A stretch of DNA of 64,000 bases from the NCBI RefSeq assembly GCF_018118585.1, contig NZ_CP069421.1, forward strand, positions 1,240,001-1,304,000. The letters are read 5' to 3'. The stretch's first letter is position 1. Every line of letters begins with the position of its first letter. A program made the position numbers and the translations under genes. The stretch is from Aristaeella lactis. Lineage in GTDB: Bacteria; Bacillota; Clostridia; Christensenellales; Aristaeellaceae. The notes below the pieces were generated by a model that saw only the letters and a list, made by a program, of their open reading frames with translations, ran no database searches and was not told the origin of the DNA. Below, piece by piece: positions 9,531 to 21,870 of the stretch.

Positions 9531-10493
9531 CACCAGCCAGTATTTCCCGTTTGTCACCAGGTGCGTGAACTTCCCTTTCACGCTGGTGTACACCGCCGGA
9601 AGTTTCCGCTTTGTCAGGGCAACCTGCCCCGCATCTCCCCGTCCCTCCACGGACGTCACAATCGCCAGCTTCGCCTCCATCGCTTTGAAGAAAGGCGTCG
9701 ACATATCCGATTTGGCGTGATGGGGATACTTTACAATATCGCACTTCAGCAGATCCGTTCCGATCCGCCTGATCATCGCGTTCTGCCCGGCCTGTTCCAT
9801 GTCCGCCATAAACAGGATGGACCGTTCCCCGTAGGTGACAAGTGTCTGGGCGCTCTGGTTGTTCATGTCCAGGTAAGTCTCGTTGTTCTTCAGGAAGAGC
9901 AGTTTCACTTCCCCGTCACCCATGGTGTATTCATCCCCGTCCCGGTATTCCTTCAGGGGAATGTTCCGCTCCTGGGTGGTCCGCAGCAGCCGCAGGCCGC
10001 TTTCCGTCAGGTCCGGGCTGAAGCAGATCCGCACTTCCCCGACTTTCGCCGTATCATCCGTGATTTCCAGGCCGTTGATATGGTCGTGGTGGAGATGCGT
10101 GTTGAACAGAATGTCTATTTTCTCTATTCCCAGCTGCTTCAGCAGGATCGCGCCCCGGTTGGCCGCCCGCTCGTCCCCGCAGTCGATCATGTACACCTGT
10201 CCGTCATACATCAGGATCGCCTCATCAGCGTCCTTGATGTTCGGCATCCAGATCTCCAGGAGTTTGTCTCCCTTTGGAAAATAAAAATCAGGACAGACCC
10301 CCGGAGAATGCACATGGTCGATGACCGTTGTCCCCGGTTCGGCCGTAGGCGCCGGGGTGGGCCTCATTTCCCTTCCCGCCGGTGCCGGTTCCGGTGTCGG
10401 AGGAAATACGGTCTCCTCCGGGCCGGCACTGGCCGACAGAATCAGGAACACCGCGGCCAGAATCGCGACCGCGGCAAAGCCCAGCTTTCTCAC
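9510..10493 (-). CDS. Exported metallo-beta-lactamase-fold hydrolase (ComEC C-domain-like)
   Basis: Probable surface or secreted metallo-hydrolase of unknown substrate. The 327-residue product has an N-terminal hydrophobic signal segment (about residues 5-23) without a lipobox cysteine, a Pro/Thr-rich linker (about 28-52), then a metallo-beta-lactamase fold with the metal motif THLHHDH near residue 135 and later histidines in YPHHAKSD. Stand-alone proteins of this kind resemble the C-terminal MBL domain of the competence protein ComEC; some are nucleases, but that is not shown here. The start is GTG at 10493 after AGGAAGG. The gene diverges from rpoB and is transcribed from its own candidate promoter at 10516-10544. 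Confidence 0.8.
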   Translation of the reverse strand: MRKLGFAAVAILAAVFLILSASAGPEETVFPPTPEPAPAGREMRPTPAPTAEPGTTVIDHVHSPGVCPDFYFPKGDKLLEIWMPNIKDADEAILMYDGQVYMIDCGDERAANRGAILLKQLGIEKIDILFNTHLHHDHINGLEITDDTAKVGEVRICFSPDLTESGLRLLRTTQERNIPLKEYRDGDEYTMGDGEVKLLFLKNNETYLDMNNQSAQTLVTYGERSILFMADMEQAGQNAMIRRIGTDLLKCDIVKYPHHAKSDMSTPFFKAMEAKLAIVTSVEGRGDAGQVALTKRKLPAVYTSVKGKFTHLVTNGKYWLVEQVPAQ

Positions 10494-10515
10494 AAGTCTT
10501 TCCTTCCTATTATAT

Positions 10516-10544
10516 ATTATAAGAAATATATAAAATATAGATAA
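10516..10544 (-). promoter_or_regulatory. Candidate promoter of the MBL-fold gene
   Basis: On the minus strand TTATCT (10539-10544), 17 bases, then TATAAT (10516-10521). The -35 box is weak and the region is AT-rich, so the match may be partly by chance. Confidence 0.45.
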
Positions 10545-10551
10545 ATTTCCG

Positions 10552-10580
10552 TTGACTTTTATCTGATGCCATGTTAAAAT
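10552..10580 (+). promoter_or_regulatory. Sigma-A promoter of rpoB-rpoC with extended -10
   Basis: TTGACT (10552-10557), 17-base spacer, TAAAAT (10575-10580) with a TG one base upstream of the -10 box. An AT-rich tract just upstream could act as an UP element. The leader of about 135 bases contains a small hairpin at 10639-10653 (ACACAG/CTGTGT). Confidence 0.85.
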
Positions 10581-10724
10581 TTATAATTGCATCAGTATCG
10601 TCTTGGTGCCTGGAAACCCATGATGACTTCCTTATTTTACACAGCTTCTGTGTGAAACGCAAGTCCCATTTTTTCGGGTCTCCCGGACGGTCTGGTCGGA
10701 CGAAATAAGGGGTGATTTCAAAAC

Positions 10725-13700
10725 ATGGTACACGAGGTCCACATGGGGAAGCTCCGCGAACGTATGAGCTTCTCACGCATTGATGAAGTTCTGGAGATGC
10801 CCAACCTGATTGAGGTGCAGAAGAACTCCTATCAGCGCTTTCTCGATACCGATCTGCGCGAAGTCCTGGCCGATGTGTCTCCCATCACTGACTACAATGG
10901 GAACCTGGTTCTGGAATTCGTGGACTATTCTCTGGACGAGCCGAAAAATTCCATCGCCCGCTGCCGTGAACGGGATATTACCTACGCAGCGCCGCTGAAG
11001 GTGTTTGTCCGCCTGAAGAATAAGGAGACCGGTGAAATCAAGGAATCCGACGTTTTTATGGGCGACTTTCCCCTCATGACCGACCATGGCACTTTTATCA
11101 TCAACGGTGCCGAGCGCGTGATCGTCAGCCAGCTGGTCCGCTCTCCCGGCGTCTATTTTGACGTCGCATACGATAAAGCTGGCAAAAAGCTTTACTCCTC
11201 CCAGATTATCCCCAACCGCGGTGCCTGGCTCGAATACGAGACAGACTCCAACGATGTGCTCTGGGTCAGGATCGACCGCGCCCGCAAACTGCCCATCACC
11301 GTCATTCTGCGCGCCCTTGGCTACGGCACCGACGCGGAGATCATCGACATCATGGGTGAAGACGAGCGCCTGATGGCCACCATCCAGAAGGGTGATAACG
11401 CCAAGTCCAGGGAAGAGGGCCTCATCGAGATCTACAAGCGCCAGAAACCCGGCGAACCCGCCAGTCTCGAAAGCGCCACCAATCTCTTCAATTCCCTCTT
11501 CTTTGATCCCAAGCGCTATGACCTCATGCGTGTGGGCCGCTATAAATATAATAAGAAGCTTTCCATTGCGACCCGTATCCATAACCAGATCGCGGCGGAA
11601 GACATCATCAACCCCCAGACCGGTGAAGTCGCGGTTAAGAAGGGCGAAACCATCTCCCTGGAGATCGCCCGTGAACTGCAGAACGCCGGTGTGAACACCG
11701 TTATGCTGGACTGCGAAGGCCAGATCCGCAAGGTCGTCGGCAACAACTTTGTTGACGCTTCCGGCTACCTGCCCTTCGATCCCAAGGATGCCGGCATCCT
11801 GGAAATGGTCCACCTGCCCACCCTGAAGCAGATCATTGAGTCCGTTGAGCCCGATCAGCTGTTTGACGCTGTGAAGGAAAACATCGCCGCCCTGGTGCCG
11901 AAGCACATCATCCCCGACGATATCGTTTCCTCCGTCAACTACATGCTGGGCCTGCCCTACGGCATCGGCACCACCGATGATATCGACCATCTGGGCAACC
12001 GCCGCCTGCGCAGCGTCGGTGAACTGCTCCAGAACCAGATCCGCATCGGCCTGAGCCGCCTGGAGCGCGTTGTGCGTGAGCGTATGTCCATTCAGGATTC
12101 CACCGACATCAAGCCCGGTGACCTGATCAACATCCGCCCCGTGAGCGCCGCCATCAAAGAGTTCTTCGGTTCTTCCCAGCTGTCCCAGTTCATGGACCAG
12201 CCCAACCCCCTGGCTGAGCTGACCCACAAGCGCCGTCTGAGCGCCCTGGGCCCCGGCGGTCTGAACCGTGACCGTGCTTCCTTCGAAGTCCGCGACGTGC
12301 ACTACAGCCATTACGCCCGTATCTGCCCGATCGAGACTCCTGAAGGTCCCAACATCGGTCTGATCGGCTCCCTGGCCACCTATGCCCGCATCAACGAGTA
12401 CGGCTTCATCGAAGCCCCCTACCGCCGCGTGGACAAGGAACACGGCCGCGTGCTGGATGAGATCGACTACATGACCGCGGACGAGGAAGACCTGTACAAG
12501 GTCGCCACCGCAAACGAGCCCCTCAATCCCGACGGCACCTTCGTCAAGGACCGCATCACCGTCCGTGACAAGGCCGACATCGTTGAAGTGCCCGTTTCCC
12601 AGGTGGACTTCATCGACGTCAGCCCCCGCCAGGTCGTTTCCGTGGCTACCGCCATGGTTCCCTTCCTGGAGAACGACGACGCCACCCGCGCCCTGATGGG
12701 TTCCAACATGCAGCGCCAGGCTGTGCCGCTGCTGGTTCCCGAAGCTCCCCTCGTCGCCACCGGTATGGAATACCGCGCCGCGCATGACTCCGGCGTCGTG
12801 ATCCTTGCCAAGGAAGACGGCGTGGTCGAGAAGGTGGACGCCACACAGATCGTCATCCGTGACAACTTCGGCGAGCGCCACACCTACACCCTGACCAAGT
12901 TTGCCCGTTCCAACCAGTCCACCTGCATCAACCAGCATCCCGTGGTCTCCGCGGGCCAGAAGATTGAAAAGGGCGACCTGCTGGCGGACGGTCCCTCCAC
13001 TGAAAAGGGAGAGATCGGCCTGGGCCGCAACGCCCTGATCGGCTTCATGACCTGGGAAGGCTACAACTACGAGGACGCTGTCCTGCTGAGTGAAAAGCTG
13101 GTTAAGGAAGATATCTACACTTCCATCCATATTGAAGAGTTCGAATCCGAAGCCCGTGAGACCAAGCTCGGACCGGAAGAGATCACCCGCGACATTCCGA
13201 ACATCTCCGATGACGCTGTCAAGGACCTGGATGAGGGCGGTATCGTCCGCATCGGTGCTGAAGTGCACGCCGGTGATATCCTGGTCGGTAAGGTGACCCC
13301 CAAGGGTGAAACTGAACTGACCGCTGAAGAGCGCCTGCTGCGCGCCATCTTCGGTGAAAAGGCCCGTGAGGTCCGGGATACCTCCCTGCGCGTTCCCCAC
13401 GGCGAAGGCGGTATCGTTGTTGACGTGAAAGTCTTCACCCGTGAGAACAAGGACGAGCTCTCCCCCGGCGTCAATGAAATGGTCCGCATCTACATCGCCC
13501 AGAAGAGAAAGATCTCCGTCGGCGATAAGATGGCAGGCCGTCACGGTAACAAGGGTGTTGTTTCCCGCATCCTGCGCGAAGAGGATATGCCCTTCCTGCC
13601 CGACGGTACTCCCCTGCAGATCGTTCTGAACCCCCTGGGCGTTCCTTCCCGTATGAACCTGGGTCAGGTTCTGGAAGTGCACCTGGGCCTGGCCTGCCGC

Positions 13701-14603
13701 GCGCTGGGCTGGCACATCGCCACCCCCGTCTTCGACGGCGCCACCTACGAGGAGATCCTGGAGCACCTGGACAAGGCTGAAAAGAAGATGTCCGCTCCGG
13801 AAGATGAGAACGATCCTCACGTAAACGAATATCATTTCCATAACGGAAAGCCCCTGCGCCTTGATCTGGACGAGGAAGGCAAAGCCCTCTTCCGCCAGGG
13901 CAAGATCCGCGTCAGGGACGGCCGTACCGGCGACTACTTCGAAAACCCTGTCACCGTCGGCATCATGTACTTCCTGAAGCTGCACCACCTGGTCGATGAC
14001 AAGATGCATGCCCGTTCCACCGGTCCCTACAGCCTTGTTACCCAGCAGCCTCTGGGCGGTAAAGCCCAGTTCGGCGGACAGCGCTTCGGTGAAATGGAAG
14101 TCTGGGCGCTGGAAGCTTACGGCGCCGCCAATACCCTGCAGGAGATCCTGACCGTGAAGTCCGACGATACCGTCGGCCGCGTCAAGACCTACGAAGCCAT
14201 CATCAAGGGCCAGAACATCCCGAACCCGGGTGTGCCTGAGAGCTTCAAGGTCCTCCTGAAGGAAATGCAGGCCCTGAGCCTTGACATTCGTGTCCTGGAT
14301 GCTGCCCGGAACGAGATCGAAATTCCCGAGCTCGATCCCGAGGATATGCCCCAGTCCGACGCTCTGCGCGCTGCTGTTTCCGCCAAGCCTGAAGGCGAAG
14401 GCGAAGCGGTTGCCGAAGAGACCGAGGAAATGGAACAGGCCGCTGACGAAGCCTTCAGCATGTCCGAAGACGATCTGTCCTTCGGCGCTGATGAAGAAGG
14501 CAGCGAAGAAGACGACTTCTCCGTTTCCAACGCTGGCACTGAAGACCTTGAGGACTTCAGCGTTGAAGACCTGTCCGACCTGGATCTGGATGATGACATC
14601 TGA
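10725..14603 (+). CDS. rpoB: DNA-directed RNA polymerase subunit beta
   Basis: Catalytic subunit of RNA polymerase, forming one side of the active-site cleft. The 1292-residue product is complete. The rifampicin region (about residues 482-515) reads [10 protein letters not shown]...[13 protein letters not shown], with the key Asp, His and Ser residues all wild type, so no target-site rifampicin resistance is predicted. The conserved C-terminal regions ([37 protein letters not shown]) are present. After about residue 1190 there is an acidic, Ser/Glu/Asp-rich tail of roughly 100 residues, as in some Clostridia. ATG at 10725 is preceded by AAGGGGTGAT. It is separated from the usual rplJ-rplL neighbours and has its own promoter. 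Confidence 0.98.
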   Translation: MVHEVHMGKLRERMSFSRIDEVLEMPNLIEVQKNSYQRFLDTDLREVLADVSPITDYNGNLVLEFVDYSLDEPKNSIARCRERDITYAAPLKVFVRLKNKETGEIKESDVFMGDFPLMTDHGTFIINGAERVIVSQLVRSPGVYFDVAYDKAGKKLYSSQIIPNRGAWLEYETDSNDVLWVRIDRARKLPITVILRALGYGTDAEIIDIMGEDERLMATIQKGDNAKSREEGLIEIYKRQKPGEPASLESATNLFNSLFFDPKRYDLMRVGRYKYNKKLSIATRIHNQIAAEDIINPQTGEVAVKKGETISLEIARELQNAGVNTVMLDCEGQIRKVVGNNFVDASGYLPFDPKDAGILEMVHLPTLKQIIESVEPDQLFDAVKENIAALVPKHIIPDDIVSSVNYMLGLPYGIGTTDDIDHLGNRRLRSVGELLQNQIRIGLSRLERVVRERMSIQDSTDIKPGDLINIRPVSAAIKEFFGSSQLSQFMDQPNPLAELTHKRRLSALGPGGLNRDRASFEVRDVHYSHYARICPIETPEGPNIGLIGSLATYARINEYGFIEAPYRRVDKEHGRVLDEIDYMTADEEDLYKVATANEPLNPDGTFVKDRITVRDKADIVEVPVSQVDFIDVSPRQVVSVATAMVPFLENDDATRALMGSNMQRQAVPLLVPEAPLVATGMEYRAAHDSGVVILAKEDGVVEKVDATQIVIRDNFGERHTYTLTKFARSNQSTCINQHPVVSAGQKIEKGDLLADGPSTEKGEIGLGRNALIGFMTWEGYNYEDAVLLSEKLVKEDIYTSIHIEEFESEARETKLGPEEITRDIPNISDDAVKDLDEGGIVRIGAEVHAGDILVGKVTPKGETELTAEERLLRAIFGEKAREVRDTSLRVPHGEGGIVVDVKVFTRENKDELSPGVNEMVRIYIAQKRKISVGDKMAGRHGNKGVVSRILREEDMPFLPDGTPLQIVLNPLGVPSRMNLGQVLEVHLGLACRALGWHIATPVFDGATYEEILEHLDKAEKKMSAPEDENDPHVNEYHFHNGKPLRLDLDEEGKALFRQGKIRVRDGRTGDYFENPVTVGIMYFLKLHHLVDDKMHARSTGPYSLVTQQPLGGKAQFGGQRFGEMEVWALEAYGAANTLQEILTVKSDDTVGRVKTYEAIIKGQNIPNPGVPESFKVLLKEMQALSLDIRVLDAARNEIEIPELDPEDMPQSDALRAAVSAKPEGEGEAVAEETEEMEQAADEAFSMSEDDLSFGADEEGSEEDDFSVSNAGTEDLEDFSVEDLSDLDLDDDI

Positions 14604-14688
14604 CCCGGCCGCCTGACCTTCTGAAAGAAGCGAAGAATCCTGTCCCTTATTACGATGCTGACATATTTTCGAAGGGAGTGTGCCCCTT

Positions 14689-18258
<3,570 letters not shown>

Positions 18259-18265
18259 TTGAATT

Positions 18266-18299
18266 AAAAAAGGAACCGGAGCAATCCGGTTCCTTTTTT
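18266..18299 (+). terminator. Rho-independent terminator of rpoBC
   Basis: GGAACCGGA-GCAA-TCCGGTTCC stem-loop followed by TTTTTT, eight bases after the rpoC stop codon. A textbook intrinsic terminator. Confidence 0.95.
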
Positions 18300-18304
18300 A
18301 GTGC

Positions 18305-18345
18305 ACAATGCATAATTCATAATTCATAATGCATAATGCATAATG
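18305..18345. repeat. Short tandem CATAATTCATAATG-type repeat
   Basis: Five or so imperfect 7-8-base CATAATT/CATAATG units between the rpoC terminator and the palindromic element. The spacer 18259-18564 holds only this, the palindromic element, the serA terminator and another tandem repeat (18527-18562). Confidence 0.65.
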
Positions 18346-18369
18346 ATATAGTGTTTACCAGGGCCAAAA

Positions 18370-18464
18370 GGGAACGATAGGGACGGTCCTTTTCGTTCCC
18401 TGCTTCTCCTTTATTTGCTTCTCAGGCTGAAATGGGAACGAAAAGGACCGTCCCTATCGTTCCC
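18370..18464. repeat. Long palindromic REP-like element, copy 2
   Basis: Perfect 31-base inverted arms (18370-18400 and 18434-18464) around a 33-base loop. The arms match those of the copy at 9388-9483 and the loops are similar but diverged. The two copies bracket the MBL-fold gene plus rpoB-rpoC. Confidence 0.85.
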
Positions 18465-18493
18465 CCGCTCCGTCCGAAGGACGCATTTAATCA

Positions 18494-18525
18494 AAGAAAT
18501 CGCACCCTTTCGGGTGCGATTTCTT
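18494..18525 (-). terminator. Terminator after serA
   Basis: A 14-bp perfect stem (AAGAAATCGCACCC and complement) with a TTTC loop, 40 bases after the serA stop codon. The same stem and flanking bases recur at 21119-21150. Confidence 0.8.
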
Positions 18526-18564
18526 CAACAATTATTCATTGTTCATTGTTAATTCTTCATTGGA

Positions 18565-19740
18565 TCAGAACTTTGTAAAAGTTCTGATCCTGATGATCCC
18601 CTGCAGTTCCTGCAGCGTCTGCAGCGCATGAACGGAAGGAAGCTCAGTCATTTCCATCACGGTCACAGACATATCCTTGCGGCTCTTGTTGACCATGTTC
18701 TCGATGTTGATGCCCTCTTTCGCCGCGGCCGCGGTGATGTTGGAGATCATGTTCGGAATGTTCTCGTGCAGAACCAGGACGCGGACTGCTTCCGGCTCGC
18801 CCAGCTGCAGCTCCGGATAGTTCACGCTGTTATGGATGCTGCCGTTTTCCAGATAGTCCCGGATTTCAGCGGCGGCCATGGTGGCGCAGTTGTCTTCGCT
18901 CTCCGGCGTGCTCGCACCCAGATGCGGAATGCACACTACATTTTCAGCGCCGATGATTGCGTCATTCGGGAAGTCTGTCACATAGCGGCCGATCTTTCCG
19001 CTGGCCAGCGCAGCCAGCATATCGTCGTTATTGACGAGCTCGCCGCGGGCAAAGTTCATGATGCAGGCACCGTCCTTCATCTTCGCAAACTTTTCCGCGT
19101 TGATGGAACCGCGGGTGGAGTCGTTCAGCGGGATATGGAAAGTGATGAAATCAGCCTGTGCAAGCACTTCATCCTCGGACGCGGCGCGGTGCACAGAGGT
19201 GCTCAGGCTCCAGGCGCGTTCCACGGAGATTCCGGGGTCATAGCCGATTACATTCATGCCCAGGCCGCGGCTGGCGGCATTGGCCACAATGGAACCGATG
19301 GCGCCCAGGCCGATAACGCCCAGGGTCTTGCCCCGTACTTCAGCACCGACAAACTGGCTCTTTCCTTTTTCCACCAGCTTGGCTACTTCATCGCCCTTGC
19401 CCTTCAGGGTCTTGACCCAGTCCAGGGCTTCCGCGATCTTCCGGCCGCACATCATCATGCCGGAAATCACCAGCTCAGCCACCGCGTTGGCGTTGGCGCC
19501 GGGGGTATTGAAGACCACGATGCCTTCTTTGGAGCAGCGGTCAATCGGGATATTATTGACGCCGGCACCGGCACGGCCGATCGCCAGCAGTTCCTTGTTG
19601 AACTCCATGTCATGCATGGCGGCGCTGCGCACCAGGATCGCGTCCGGCACGGGCTCGTCCTTGCTTACCGTATACTTGTCAGCGCTCAGCTGTGTATAGA
19701 TCACATCCGAGATCGCGTTCAGCGTCTGAATCTTATACAT
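18565..19740 (-). CDS. serA: D-3-phosphoglycerate dehydrogenase
   Basis: Oxidises 3-phosphoglycerate to 3-phosphohydroxypyruvate, the first step of serine synthesis. The 391-residue product has a D-2-hydroxyacid dehydrogenase fold: substrate-domain motif GRAGAGVNNIPID, the NAD-binding GLGAIGSIVANAA loop, and the catalytic region up to CIPHLGAST, whose His is the acid. A C-terminal ACT-like domain (VLVLHENIPNMISNIT...) suggests allosteric control by serine. ATG at 19740 follows AAGGAG; six upstream in-frame codons are not conserved. It lies 54 bases after serC. Confidence 0.95.
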   Translation of the reverse strand: MYKIQTLNAISDVIYTQLSADKYTVSKDEPVPDAILVRSAAMHDMEFNKELLAIGRAGAGVNNIPIDRCSKEGIVVFNTPGANANAVAELVISGMMMCGRKIAEALDWVKTLKGKGDEVAKLVEKGKSQFVGAEVRGKTLGVIGLGAIGSIVANAASRGLGMNVIGYDPGISVERAWSLSTSVHRAASEDEVLAQADFITFHIPLNDSTRGSINAEKFAKMKDGACIMNFARGELVNNDDMLAALASGKIGRYVTDFPNDAIIGAENVVCIPHLGASTPESEDNCATMAAAEIRDYLENGSIHNSVNYPELQLGEPEAVRVLVLHENIPNMISNITAAAAKEGINIENMVNKSRKDMSVTVMEMTELPSVHALQTLQELQGIIRIRTFTKF

Positions 19741-19755
19741 CAGTACGTTCTCCTT

Positions 19756-19796
19756 CAATTAATTCTGAATTCTTAATTCTGAATTCTGAATTGATT
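19756..19796. repeat. Short tandem AATTCTG-type repeat between serC and serA
   Basis: About five imperfect copies of AATTCTG/AATTCTT fill almost the whole 54-base spacer inside the serC-serA operon, ending at the serC stop codon. Confidence 0.7.
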
Positions 19797-20871
19797 AGGC
19801 GTTTTCGCTCTCAAACTTCTTCATGAAGGCAACCAGCTTCTCCACGCCTTCGATGGGCATGGCATTGTAGATGCTGGCACGCATACCGCCGACGGAACGG
19901 TGGCCCTTCAGGTTGACCAGGCCTTCAGCCGCGGCAGCCTTAACGAAGGCAGCATCCTTATCAGCATCGCCGGTGACGAAGGTCACGTTCATGCGGCTGC
20001 GGTACTTGGGCTGGGCAGTAGCCTTGAACAGCTTGCTGTTGTCCAGGAAGTCATACAGCATGGCAGCCTTCTGGATGTTCACAGCTTCAACAGCCTTCAC
20101 GCCGCCGATGCTCTTCAGCCACTCGAAGGTCAGGCCGGCCAGGTAGATACCCCAGGTGTTGGGAGTGTTGTACATGCTTCCCTTTTCAACCTGGATCTGC
20201 CAGTTCAGCAGCTTCGGGCAGATATCCATGGCATGGCCAACCAGGTCATGCTTCACGATCAGCACACACAGGCCGCTGGGTCCGATGTTCTTCTGGGCGC
20301 CGGCATAGATGGCACCATACTTGGTCACATCCATTTCCTCGCTCAGGATCATGCTGCTGGCGTCGCAGACGATAGGAGCCTTGCACTTGGGCAGTTCCAC
20401 GAAACGGGTGCCGTAGATGGTGTTGTTCTGGGTGATGTGCACATAGTCAGCATCTTCCGTGAACTTGATGGCATCCAGGTCCGGGATATAGGTATAAACG
20501 TCTTCGCGGCTGGAAGCCACAACGTTTACTTCACCGTAGCGCTTGCCTTCTTCGGCAGCCAGGTGGGCAAAGTTACCGCTGTCGATATAGTCAGCCTTTT
20601 TGTTGACCATCAGGTTCAGCGGAACAGCGGAGAACTGCTGGGTCGCACCGCCCTGCAGGAACACCACGTCATAATCTTCGGGGATGTTCATCAGGTCGCG
20701 GAGATCGGCAACAGTCTTGTCATAGATATCAGTGTACATCTTGCTGCGATGGCTCATCTCCATCACAGACATACCTGTATCGCCGTAACAGACCAGATCT
20801 TTCTGCGCCTTTTCAAGCACAGGCAGAGCCAGCTGGGAAGGTCCGGGAGAAAAGTTATAAACACGTTCCAT
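19795..20871 (-). CDS. serC: Phosphoserine aminotransferase
   Basis: PLP enzyme converting 3-phosphohydroxypyruvate and glutamate to phosphoserine, the second step of serine synthesis and also used in vitamin B6 synthesis. The 358-residue length is typical. The N-terminal YNFSPGPSQLALPVLEKA, the substrate/PLP-binding GGATQQF and the PLP-lysine motif YAGAQKNIGPSGL are intact. ATG at 20871 follows GAGGAGGAT. A candidate promoter lies at 20938-20966, and a GGGACA/TGTCCC hairpin is in the short leader. serB is not in the window. Confidence 0.96.
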   Translation of the reverse strand: MERVYNFSPGPSQLALPVLEKAQKDLVCYGDTGMSVMEMSHRSKMYTDIYDKTVADLRDLMNIPEDYDVVFLQGGATQQFSAVPLNLMVNKKADYIDSGNFAHLAAEEGKRYGEVNVVASSREDVYTYIPDLDAIKFTEDADYVHITQNNTIYGTRFVELPKCKAPIVCDASSMILSEEMDVTKYGAIYAGAQKNIGPSGLCVLIVKHDLVGHAMDICPKLLNWQIQVEKGSMYNTPNTWGIYLAGLTFEWLKSIGGVKAVEAVNIQKAAMLYDFLDNSKLFKATAQPKYRSRMNVTFVTGDADKDAAFVKAAAAEGLVNLKGHRSVGGMRASIYNAMPIEGVEKLVAFMKKFESENA

Positions 20872-20937
20872 GATTCATCCTCCTCTTATTGAGCGGGACA
20901 CATTTGTCCCACAGGGTTATTTTTTAACCACGCGAAC

Positions 20938-20966
20938 AGTATGCCATACATTTCTGAAAATTGCAA
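20938..20966 (-). promoter_or_regulatory. Candidate promoter of serC-serA
   Basis: On the minus strand TTGCAA (20961-20966), 17 bases, CATACT (20938-20943), about 70 bases before serC. A 16-bp inverted repeat (20980-20995 with 21002-21017, arms CCAAATACAATCCATG) lies just upstream and could be a terminator-like structure or an operator. Confidence 0.5.
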
Positions 20967-21056
20967 TACTAAAAGCAATCCAAATACAATCCATGTTAAG
21001 GCATGGATTGTATTTGGAAATGAATAATGAATACTGAAAACTTAAAAATAATGGAT

Positions 21057-21082
21057 AAAACAGCATCAGAAGATGCTGTTTT
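21057..21082. terminator. Bidirectional hairpin with A and T tracts
   Basis: AAAACAGCATC-AGAA-GATGCTGTTTT, followed by further T residues on the plus strand. It lies in the 317-base spacer 20872-21188 between trmO and serC, which contains only promoter, hairpins and short tandem repeats. Confidence 0.7.
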
Positions 21083-21118
21083 TTTGAATTGATGAAAACC
21101 CGTCCTCCCATTAAATCA

Positions 21119-21150
21119 AAGAAATCGCACCCATCCGGGTGCGATTTCTT
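21119..21150 (-). terminator. Terminator after trmO (second copy of the serA terminator)
   Basis: The 14-bp stem is the same as at 18494-18525 (AAGAAATCGCACCC), with loop ATCC instead of TTTC, and the flanking TCAA is shared. It follows the trmO stop codon by about 38 bases. Confidence 0.8.
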
Positions 21151-21188
21151 CCACCATTCTTAAGTTTTAAGTATTCATTTTTCAGTTT

Positions 21189-21869
21189 TCAGTGAATATC
21201 CGCTTCAGCGGATATTCTTATCACATGCAGTGTCTTTCCTTCCACCCTGAACCTTACGTTCTTTCCCCCAAACTCAAACGCGTACACTCTCTCCGGATCA
21301 TCCTGATACGCCGGCCGGGGATCCTCCCGCAGCACCGCCTTCAGTGCCTCCAGCGTTTCAGGATCCATTCCCTTCGCGCATTCCTCCGGGATCACCACGT
21401 CCACAGTCCGTTTCTCCGTCCTGTCCGTGAATCCGCCGGTGGCATCAGGTACGCAGTCCGCGTAAGGAATATAGGGCTTGATATCATAGATCGGCGTTCC
21501 GTTCATCAGGTCCGCCCCGGCTACCTTCAGCACCGTGCCTTCCCTGCCCTTTTCCACGCCCAGCAGCTTCACGCAGCTCAGGCCGATGGCATTGGGCCGG
21601 TACGGTGACCGGGTGGCAAACACGCCAACCCGTTCGTTTCCGCCCAGGCGGGGCGGACGCACAGTCGGAGACCAGGTTTCCCGTTCCGCCCGGTCAAAAG
21701 ACCAGATCAGCCACAGGTGGGAAAACTCCTCGATTCCCCGCAGCGCCTCGGCCACCCGGTATTCCGGCTCGAACACGATGGTGGAGACTACCTGTTCCAC
21801 CAGGCCGCTCTGCCGGGGCACACCGAATTTCCCGTCATAGGGGTTCCTTATCCTGGCAATGATCTTCAT
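21189..21869 (-). CDS. trmO: tRNA (adenine(37)-N6)-methyltransferase TrmO-like
   Basis: SAM-dependent methyltransferase of the YaeB/TsaA family. In E. coli TrmO methylates the N6 of t6A37 in some tRNAs. The 226-residue product has the compact beta-barrel family motifs: GVPRQSGL near the N-terminus, FSHLWLIWSFD, and the signature FATRSPYRPNAIGLS followed by the ADLMNGTPIYDIKPY strand. The start ATG is one base after the GH94 stop codon, so it is translated from the GH94 transcript. A tRNA-modifying enzyme paired with a sugar phosphorylase is an odd couple, and the link is probably only positional. Confidence 0.9.
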   Translation of the reverse strand: MKIIARIRNPYDGKFGVPRQSGLVEQVVSTIVFEPEYRVAEALRGIEEFSHLWLIWSFDRAERETWSPTVRPPRLGGNERVGVFATRSPYRPNAIGLSCVKLLGVEKGREGTVLKVAGADLMNGTPIYDIKPYIPYADCVPDATGGFTDRTEKRTVDVVIPEECAKGMDPETLEALKAVLREDPRPAYQDDPERVYAFEFGGKNVRFRVEGKTLHVIRISAEADIH

Positions 21870-21870
21870 C

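Noticed and set aside
12170-12270. Possible rifampicin resistance changes in rpoB
   Set aside because: The key Asp, His and Ser residues of the rifampicin region are all wild type.
10773-14009. Long open frame of more than 1000 codons on the minus strand opposite rpoB
   Set aside because: It is the complement of a strongly conserved, complete rpoB with its own promoter. High-GC codon use leaves the opposite frame open, and the translation resembles no protein.
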